Shown in pieces: positions 37,613 to 42,571 of a DNA stretch of 42,571 nucleotides. The notes under the pieces were generated by a model. It was not told where the DNA came from and made no database searches. It was given only the letters and a program-made list of their open reading frames with translations. Source of the stretch: Tatlockia sp. (GTDB lineage: Bacteria; Pseudomonadota; Gammaproteobacteria; Legionellales; Legionellaceae). The stretch's first letter is position 1. Every line of letters begins with the position of its first letter. The translations under genes were made by a program, and so were the position numbers. The stretch lies in contig JACCWL010000005.1 in NCBI GenBank assembly GCA_013697645.1, positions 1-42,571 of the forward strand. Reading direction: 5' to 3'.

Positions 37613-37659
37613 TGCTTTAAAAATTCAACCGCACGAGTTCTCACAGACTAGTCAAGACC

Positions 37660-37732
37660 GTAACCTGGTTAGTGCGTTAGAGATAACAGGTTGTAGAAGT
37701 CCCGGTTATCGCTATCGCGCTAACCAGGCTAC
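37660..37732. repeat. Family A repeat element with 13-bp terminal inverted repeats (copies 4 and 5)
   Basis: GTAACCTGGTTAG (37660-37672) and CTAACCAGGCTAC (37720-37732) are inverted with one mismatch and bound 73 bp. The right half (37700-37732) is identical to 23401-23433; the left half is an inverted, diverged copy. No open frame inside, so a non-autonomous MITE-like or REP-like element. Confidence 0.75.
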
Positions 37733-37775
37733 ATTTTTTTATTAAGTTGGCGTCAAATCTCTCAGAACGGTCAGA

Positions 37776-37873
37776 TTTGAGCTCAGGTTGAGAGAAAAGC
37801 TCCAGAAAAAAGCGCAGCATACATTAGTATGTGAGCATTTTTTCTTAAGCTTTTCTCTCAAGATGAGCCAAAT
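37776..37873. repeat. 98-bp imperfect hairpin between fda and the SDR gene
   Basis: Two arms of about 45 bases with a 4-base loop at 37823-37826. The best-matched part is TTGAGAGAAAAGCT on the left against AGCTTTTCTCTCAA on the right, with CATAC/GTATG at the loop. It lies between convergent genes, so it could be a two-way terminator or an inserted short repeat. Confidence 0.7.
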
Positions 37874-37885
37874 ATGCACATTCTC

Positions 37886-38641
37886 TCACCGAGCTTGCAT
37901 GCGTAAGGCCCCGTCTAATCTGATTACTTCCCCATTAATCATCGTATTTTGAATAATATGCAAAACCAAGTCAGCAAACTCCTCTGGCTTGCCAAGGCGT
38001 TTAGGAAAAGTAACAGTCGCTGCTAAATTATCTTGTACTTCTTGCGGCATATTCAAAAGCATGGGTGTTGCAAATAAACCAGGAGCAATGGTATTTACGC
38101 GAATCGCATGTTGAGCTAATTCACGTGCTGCAGGCAAAGTCATCGCTACCACTCCCCCTTTAGAAGCACTATAGGCCGCCTGCCCGATTTGCCCTTCGAA
38201 GGCTGCAACTGAAGCTGTATTAATTATCAGACCCCTTTCCTCGGAATTAGGCTCAAGTTCAAGCCTTGCCATTGCGGTTGCAACGACCCGCATGACATTA
38301 AAGGTTCCTATCAAATTAATATCGATGACTTGCTTGAACGCTGCTAAAGGCATAGCCCCTTCCTTGCCAACAATACGCTGGCCTGGAGCAATTCCTGCAC
38401 AGTTAATGCAAATGCGCGGAACGCCGACCTGGTTAATCGTTTGCTCTAAGGCTTGTTCAATTTCTTCAGCCGAGCTGACATCACAAGCCACAGCCAGAGC
38501 AAATTCTGGTGAAATGTTTGATTCAATTTGCTTATCCCAAACAACCACTTGGAGACCTAAGTCACTTAATTTTTGGGCACAAGCCTTACCCATTCCAGAA
38601 GACCCACCCGTAATCACAGCAATTTGATTGTCTAAATTCAT
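37886..38641 (-). CDS. Short-chain dehydrogenase (3-hydroxyacyl-CoA dehydrogenase-like)
   Basis: 251 aa from the ATG at 38641 (GGAG six bases upstream); a TTG two codons earlier is disfavoured. NAD site TGGSSGMG at 11-18 with D36 in VVWDK suggesting NAD(H) preference. Catalytic Ser144, Tyr157 and Lys161 are in NTASVAAF and YSASKGG. Sequence style fits HSD10-type 3-hydroxy-2-methylbutyryl/3-hydroxyacyl-CoA dehydrogenases, but SDR substrates are hard to tell. Follows the isochorismatase-family gene by 14 bp. Confidence 0.88.
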   Translation of the reverse strand: MNLDNQIAVITGGSSGMGKACAQKLSDLGLQVVVWDKQIESNISPEFALAVACDVSSAEEIEQALEQTINQVGVPRICINCAGIAPGQRIVGKEGAMPLAAFKQVIDINLIGTFNVMRVVATAMARLELEPNSEERGLIINTASVAAFEGQIGQAAYSASKGGVVAMTLPAARELAQHAIRVNTIAPGLFATPMLLNMPQEVQDNLAATVTFPKRLGKPEEFADLVLHIIQNTMINGEVIRLDGALRMQAR

Positions 38642-38655
38642 TCCCAACTCCGTTT

Positions 38656-39201
38656 CTATTTTAAATAGACCTTGCTTAAGGTTCTAAACTCCGGCGTGCC
38701 AGCTTGTCCTATCCACTCAAAAAACACCATTTCTGAGGTTAATAAATGAACCCCCTCTTGCTTCATTCGTTTAAGAGCGAATTTATAATCAAGCTCTGAG
38801 CGACTAGAAACGGCATCCACAACGACAAAAACTTCATAGCCGGCTTGCTGCAACTCCAAAGCGCTTTGTAATACGCAAACATGGGTTTCAATGCCGATTA
38901 AAACCAATTGTTTTTTATTAAGCTGTTGAAGTTTTTGTTTAAAGGCTTCTGCACGAAAACAAGAAAAATCCACTTTTTCAACGATTTCTTCCTGAGCAAT
39001 AAGACTTCTTAGCGGCTCAACTGTTAAGCCTAAGCCTTGTGGATATTGTTCGCTGGTGAGAATTGGGACGGATAAGTCTTTAGCTAGACGCATCAGCCAC
39101 TTGCAGCGAGCAAGAACGGCTGTGGTATTTTGTACTAGAGGCATTAATTTTTCTTGAACATCAATGAGTAACAAACAGGATTTATCCCTTTGAAGCAGCA
39201 T
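38656..39201 (-). CDS. Isochorismatase-family cysteine hydrolase
   Basis: 181 aa. The family triad is visible: D14 in LLIDVQ, K76 in IVEKVDFS and C109 in GIETHVCV. A cis-peptide-like IETHV precedes the Cys. YcaC-like members act on amides of unknown identity; true isochorismatase activity is not implied. The ribosome site GGAGGGAAGGG is very strong. It is the first gene of a two-gene unit with the SDR. Confidence 0.88.
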   Translation of the reverse strand: MLLQRDKSCLLLIDVQEKLMPLVQNTTAVLARCKWLMRLAKDLSVPILTSEQYPQGLGLTVEPLRSLIAQEEIVEKVDFSCFRAEAFKQKLQQLNKKQLVLIGIETHVCVLQSALELQQAGYEVFVVVDAVSSRSELDYKFALKRMKQEGVHLLTSEMVFFEWIGQAGTPEFRTLSKVYLK

Positions 39202-39294
39202 TCCCTTCCCTCCAAATTAAAAAAACAATCTCAACCTAAAGTGGTGAAACTGTCAAGGGGAGATTGGCCTAATGTTATTTTTAAAGTACGGGAA

Positions 39295-39360
39295 GGTCTG
39301 CTCCCCTGGCCCGAAAATGGGGGTGAACGGGTACGAAATCTCGGGCCAGGGGTGCGGACC
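39295..39360. repeat. Inverted repeat with GGGCCAGGGG arms
   Basis: Arms of 20 bp at 39295-39314 (GGTCTGCTCCCCTGGCCCGA) and 39341-39360 match with two mismatches around a 26-base loop. The right arm is nearly the same as window positions 3-22, and the left arm shares GGTCTGCTCCC with 28376-28388. Confidence 0.75.
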
Positions 39361-39426
39361 TATGCGTTATAGTTATATAAGCCTAGATGCTCGCTGTCGA
39401 AATATTAGTGTCAATCACCCCCTCCC

Positions 39427-39456
39427 TTGACACAATAAATAAATCCATACTACAAT
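39427..39456 (+). promoter_or_regulatory. Sigma-70 promoter of the regulator-hisG-hisD unit
   Basis: A consensus -35 TTGACA at 39427-39432 is followed after 18 bases by TACAAT at 39451-39456. Transcription should start near 39463, only about 26 bases before the regulator's ATG. Confidence 0.72.
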
Positions 39457-39460
39457 GCGC

Positions 39461-39473
39461 TAATGTTACATTA
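39461..39473. promoter_or_regulatory. Candidate operator of the TrpR-like regulator
   Basis: TAATGTTACATTA is a perfect 6-1-6 palindrome lying on the predicted start site, between the -10 and the ATG of the TrpR-like gene. Position and symmetry fit an autorepression site for a dimeric repressor. A partial half site, TTACACTAAT, follows. Confidence 0.5.
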
Positions 39474-39488
39474 CACTAATACACTATC

Positions 39489-39785
39489 ATGAAAATACAA
39501 CAGCATTCCAAAGTCCAATCAACCCATCAACTAATGCAGGCTATTAGTCTGCTTAAAAATAAAAAAGAAGCCTTAGCCTTCTTTAATGATTTATGCACGC
39601 CGGCAGAGCTTGAAGCCATGGCTGATCGTTGGGAAGTTGTTCCCCTTCTTCGTCAAGGGATTCCTTATCGGGTTATTCAAGAGCAAACAGGCGTCTCGGT
39701 GACCACTATCACTCGTGTTGCGCGTTGCCTAAGTTTGGGTAGCGGCGGCTATACCTTAATCGCAGATCGATTGGAGCAATCGTGA
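39489..39785 (+). CDS. TrpR-like YerC/YecD family regulator of the his genes
   Basis: 98 aa, all-helical TrpR-type fold. The helix-turn-helix is at about 60-79 (YRVIQEQTGVSVTTITRVAR); the segment EALAFFNDLCTPAELEAMAD is typical of YerC/YecD. It overlaps hisG by 4 bp, so the two are made together. Such proteins upstream of hisG have been proposed, from comparative genomics as I recall, to repress histidine synthesis genes. The palindrome at its own promoter supports autoregulation. The ligand, possibly histidine, is not known. Confidence 0.85.
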   Translation: MKIQQHSKVQSTHQLMQAISLLKNKKEALAFFNDLCTPAELEAMADRWEVVPLLRQGIPYRVIQEQTGVSVTTITRVARCLSLGSGGYTLIADRLEQS

Positions 39786-40663
39786 ATACACGTTTACGTT
39801 TGGCCTTACAGAAAAAAGGCCGTATGGCAGAAGAATCCATCAGTTTATTGGAACGTTGTGGTTTAAAATTTCGCGTCAGAGACAATGCCCTGCTTACTCA
39901 TGTCGATAATTTTCCCATTGATTTACTCTTTGTCCGTGATGATGATATTACGACCCTCATTTTTGATGGCCTTTGCGATGGCGGCATCGTTGGTGAAAAT
40001 GTCTTATTGGAAGCTGAGCTTGCAAGAAAGGCTAAACTCTACAAAACCATTTTAAAGTTGGGTAGCTGTTGTTGTCGTTTATCCATTGCAGTCCCGGCTA
40101 CTTTTGATTACCGAGGCCCCGGTTCTTTAGATGGCAAACGAATTGCTACCAGCTATCCCCTCTTACTTAAGCAATACCTCGAAACACAGAAAATCTGCGC
40201 GGAAACCTTGGTTTTATCTGGCTCTGTCGAAGTTGCACCGCGTATGGCTATGGCTGATGCCATTTGTGATCTAGTTTCAAGCGGCCAAACACTTGAAGAA
40301 AATAAACTCATTGAAGTGGAAACTGTCCTCACCAGTCAAGCCATGTTTATTCAAACCAACAAGGCCTCTGATGCCGTGAAAGACGATTTATTTACCCTAT
40401 TAAGACGACGTATCCAAGCGGTTCAACAAGCGATGGAGCGAAAATATATTCTCTTTCATGCGCCCCGAGATGCACTCGAACGAATTTGTGAGCGCTTACC
40501 AGGCGCTGAATCACCGACGATTCTGCCCCTGCCCGGCAATCCAGATAAGGTTGCTGTCCATGTCGTTTCCAGTGAAGGAGTGTTCTGGAATACCTTAGAA
40601 ACCATTCAATCCTTAGGTGCCTCTTCCATTTTGGTACTGCCGATTGAAAAAATGCTGGAGTAA
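39782..40663 (+). CDS. hisG: ATP phosphoribosyltransferase (long form)
   Basis: 293 aa, the long hexameric form with a C-terminal ACT-like domain for histidine feedback (E. coli 299). First step of histidine synthesis: ATP plus PRPP. Opening RLRLALQKKGRMAEESISLL and the PRPP-side segment ADAICDLVSSGQTLEENKL are clear. The start is GTG at 39782, sharing GTGA with the regulator's stop. hisD follows six bases after the stop but is broken, so the pathway cannot finish from this locus. Confidence 0.96.
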   Translation: MNTRLRLALQKKGRMAEESISLLERCGLKFRVRDNALLTHVDNFPIDLLFVRDDDITTLIFDGLCDGGIVGENVLLEAELARKAKLYKTILKLGSCCCRLSIAVPATFDYRGPGSLDGKRIATSYPLLLKQYLETQKICAETLVLSGSVEVAPRMAMADAICDLVSSGQTLEENKLIEVETVLTSQAMFIQTNKASDAVKDDLFTLLRRRIQAVQQAMERKYILFHAPRDALERICERLPGAESPTILPLPGNPDKVAVHVVSSEGVFWNTLETIQSLGASSILVLPIEKMLE

Positions 40664-40669
40664 ATTCAA

Positions 40670-41108
40670 ATGTTAACCCCTATCAATTGGCAAACCTTAT
40701 CCCTTGTAGAAAAAAAGGAAACGCTAAGCAGACCAAAGCAAGCTCATTCCTTTAAAAATCAGGTAGAAGCCATTATTCATGCAGTAAAAACGCGTGGCGA
40801 TAAAGCCTTGTTTGCCTTTAGCCGAGAATTTGATCGGGTGGATTTGCAGGACTTAAGAGTGCCTATTGATACCATAAATTCCGCAGAAATTAGTTCAAAA
40901 GCAATGAATGCTTTATTGCAAGCTATAGAAACTCTCAGAATCTACAACCAGGCGATCATGCCTCTTGCCAAAGAAATTGAAACAGCTAAAGGCATCAAAA
41001 TTGAGCGAATTTATCGACCAATCAACCGGGTGGGGCTGTATGTTCCCGGCGGTAACAACACACCCTTGATTTCATCAGTGTTAATGCAAGCAATCCCCGC
41101 TCTTGTTG
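40670..41108 (+). pseudogene. hisD: Histidinol dehydrogenase, 5' part, cut by an IS element
   Basis: About 146 codons of an enzyme that is normally about 430 aa. The N-terminal part is normal: SFKNQVEAIIHAVKTRGDKA and the NAD-region INRVGLYVPGGNNTPLISSV. The frame then enters the inverted repeat of a Tn5-like IS at 41109 and stops within it. The catalytic zinc ligands (Q259, H262, D360, H419 in E. coli) lie in the missing part, so this fragment is inactive. The 3' part and the rest of the his operon should lie on the far side of the IS, outside the window. Confidence 0.93.
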
Positions 41109-42571
41109 CTGTCTCTTGATCACATCTTAATCATCCCTGCAGCCAGAGCGAGATAACACCCCTCAACTCGCTCAGTTAATCTCCACCATCCCTCCCAAAT
41201 AGTAGCCCAGGATGCTTTTCCTGTTCTTTTAGAATTACTCCATCCCCCTAGCTTGGCTATGGCTTGATAAGCCCAGGCTGCGCTTGGTGGATTCAAAGGT
41301 AAGTCTTTTTTTTCTACGGTTTTCCATAAAATTTTCCATTCTATTTCAGTTAATAACTCTTCACAGCTAATGCAGATATCATGTTCATCAGGCGTTAATA
41401 GTTCGGGCTCAAAGTACTCTTTCAATTGAAGGAGCCTGATAGCTAGAAAGGATAAGATAACGATCATTTTCTCTAAATTATCACTGTATTGCATACGTAA
41501 CTTTTCAACGCCACTCCCTGATTTCCATGCTTTGTGAAAATCCTCAATCCGCCATCTCAGTTCATAATATCTTGTAACTTTTCTTAGTTCCTCAAAGGTG
41601 GATATAGATTCTGTTGTTAACAATATCCATTCTAATATTTGATCTGTTGAGGGGTTTTTCTCCCTTGCAATCACCACATTTAAGGTTATCGGATGCAGTT
41701 TGGTCGGGGCGTCTTTCCGACGTCTTGGAGGCGTGAAAGTCACCGCTTTCGCTTTTATTTCTAACTCAACTAATCGTTTTTTTCGCTGGGCTTTTTGAGC
41801 CACTTCAATAGTGTATGTACCCCGTGTTTCTCCATTACTCACCTGCGCAAATAAATTGTCCGCACTATCCTTTAGCTTTCGATCATAACTTGCCCTTACC
41901 ACAAATCGCTGATTATGTGCCAACTTATATTGAATGTATTCATATATATCGGCCTCACGGTCACACACAGAGATGGTATCGTTGAGTTTACTACCTAATC
42001 GCTTTTCTAGTTCATGGCTATTCTTTTCCCATTTAAAACTTTCTTTTTCCTCATAAGGCCTTTTTGTTCTTTCCTTTTTTTTCCCAAAGGAATCCTCATC
42101 GCGACACCAACGTTCTTGACTTATTAGTCCTACTGTTTTTTCTTTTTCCGCATCCATTAGCATCGTGGAATGCACAAGATAACCTCTTTTTTTCGCTCTC
42201 TTATTACTACTCGTGAGACCTAATTCTTTACCTACACTATGCGTATACGATAAGGATGTGCTGTCTTCAATTGCTAAAAGCAAAGGGACTTCTTGGGCTA
42301 AATATCCCGTAGCGTCATACCCTCCTTTTGCTATTTGAGCAGCGCTCACTCGTGCATTCCTGATAAAACGATAGCTTCCCTCAATTGCAGCTTCGTCTCC
42401 TTCACAGCTCTTTGAGACAGAGCTATTGTAATTCCTTGATAATTGACTACTTATCTTAACCAAGCGACGCGTCAGGCGTTTATCTCCCAAGGCGCATTTT
42501 CCAAATATTGCCTCTGACCACTTTTCTGCATCTGATAGGTCTATGTTCATAACTTCTCTCAATAAAAAAAA
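41109..42571 (-). mobile_element. Tn5/IS50-like insertion sequence (IS4 superfamily), one end beyond the window
   Basis: Begins at 41109 with a 19-bp end CTGTCTCTTGATCACATCT that differs from the IS50 inside end in one base, as I recall that sequence. It contains one GATC, a possible Dam control point. The transposase stop codon lies inside this end, as in IS50. Tn5-type elements make 9-bp target duplications; the copy here would be CTCTTGTTG at 41100-41108. The other end lies outside. Confidence 0.92.
41120..42550 (-). CDS. Tn5-like transposase
   Basis: 476 aa from the ATG at 42550 (GAGAG five bases upstream), the same length as Tn5 transposase. The DDE residues are D96 (LAIEDSTSLSY), D197 (SVCDREADIYEYIQYKLAHN) and E336 (LRWRIEDFHKAWKSGSG), and the YREK-type signature region is intact. 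The C-terminal dimerisation part (SKRTGKASWATIWEGWWRL) is complete. It looks active. The internal Met that starts the Tn5 inhibitor protein (M56) aligns with Ala55 here, so the usual inhibitor start is missing. Confidence 0.95.
   Translation of the reverse strand: MNIDLSDAEKWSEAIFGKCALGDKRLTRRLVKISSQLSRNYNSSVSKSCEGDEAAIEGSYRFIRNARVSAAQIAKGGYDATGYLAQEVPLLLAIEDSTSLSYTHSVGKELGLTSSNKRAKKRGYLVHSTMLMDAEKEKTVGLISQERWCRDEDSFGKKKERTKRPYEEKESFKWEKNSHELEKRLGSKLNDTISVCDREADIYEYIQYKLAHNQRFVVRASYDRKLKDSADNLFAQVSNGETRGTYTIEVAQKAQRKKRLVELEIKAKAVTFTPPRRRKDAPTKLHPITLNVVIAREKNPSTDQILEWILLTTESISTFEELRKVTRYYELRWRIEDFHKAWKSGSGVEKLRMQYSDNLEKMIVILSFLAIRLLQLKEYFEPELLTPDEHDICISCEELLTEIEWKILWKTVEKKDLPLNPPSAAWAYQAIAKLGGWSNSKRTGKASWATIWEGWWRLTERVEGCYLALAAGMIKM

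Noticed and set aside
39190-39372. 60-codon plus-strand frame near 39.2 kb
   Set aside because: It overlaps the isochorismatase gene start and runs through the inverted repeat.

Overview
The window reads as a chromosomal contig from Legionella or a close relative (Legionellales). The sequence is AT-rich. It carries an orphan DotE/DotV-like Dot/Icm component, several effector-like genes with Glu-rich C-termini (an LRR protein, an HExxH protein, two unknowns), a eukaryotic-type class I aldolase, and a TrpR-like gene directly in front of hisG. Genus placement is inferred from gene content, not from a search. Both edges fall in repetitive DNA: a short repeat arm on the left, a Tn5-like IS on the right. 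This suggests a contig broken at repeats.

Layout. 0.1-3.3 kb (minus): a uracil-catabolism set, URC1-like GTP cyclohydrolase II homologue, URC4/DUF1688 and uracil phosphoribosyltransferase. 3.4-7.5 kb (minus): an accessory block of three effector-like genes separated by short repeats and hairpins. 7.7-16.6 kb (minus): the conserved envelope block uppS-cdsA-rseP-bamA-skp-[lpxD remnant]-fabZ-lpxA-serS, with lpxD decayed and no dxr. 16.7-20.9 kb (plus): gpmI, an EnvC-type LytM protein and the S41 protease ctpA, with a strong sigma-54-type site before ctpA. 21-23.3 kb: a CAT-fold protein and an unknown gene broken by one in-frame stop. 23.4-29.1 kb (minus): dadA-like oxidase, purA, hflC, hflK, trmB. 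29.4-34 kb (plus): rpmB-rpmG, then rpoN-hpf-ptsN, an outer membrane barrel protein, and HPr/NPr. 34-37.6 kb: pssA, DUF3579, the DotE/DotV-like gene, a ferredoxin-NADP reductase and class I aldolase. 37.7-39.2 kb (minus): isochorismatase-family hydrolase and SDR dehydrogenase. 39.4 kb to the end (plus): TrpR-like regulator-hisG-hisD, with hisD cut after about 146 codons by a Tn5/IS50-like element.

How the genes work together. The envelope block supplies undecaprenyl and CDP-DAG precursors, lipid A acylation and outer-membrane protein assembly. rpoN/hpf/ptsN/HPr form a nitrogen-PTS/sigma-54 module. hflK/hflC modulate FtsH. The his genes look autoregulated through a palindrome at the start site, but the pathway is broken at hisD. 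I found no CRISPR array, no rRNA, no tRNA and no convincing complete new multi-gene system. The most informative oddities are the decayed lpxD, the nonsense-split gene, the IS-interrupted hisD with its operator, the sigma-54-like site, and the short mobile repeat families.
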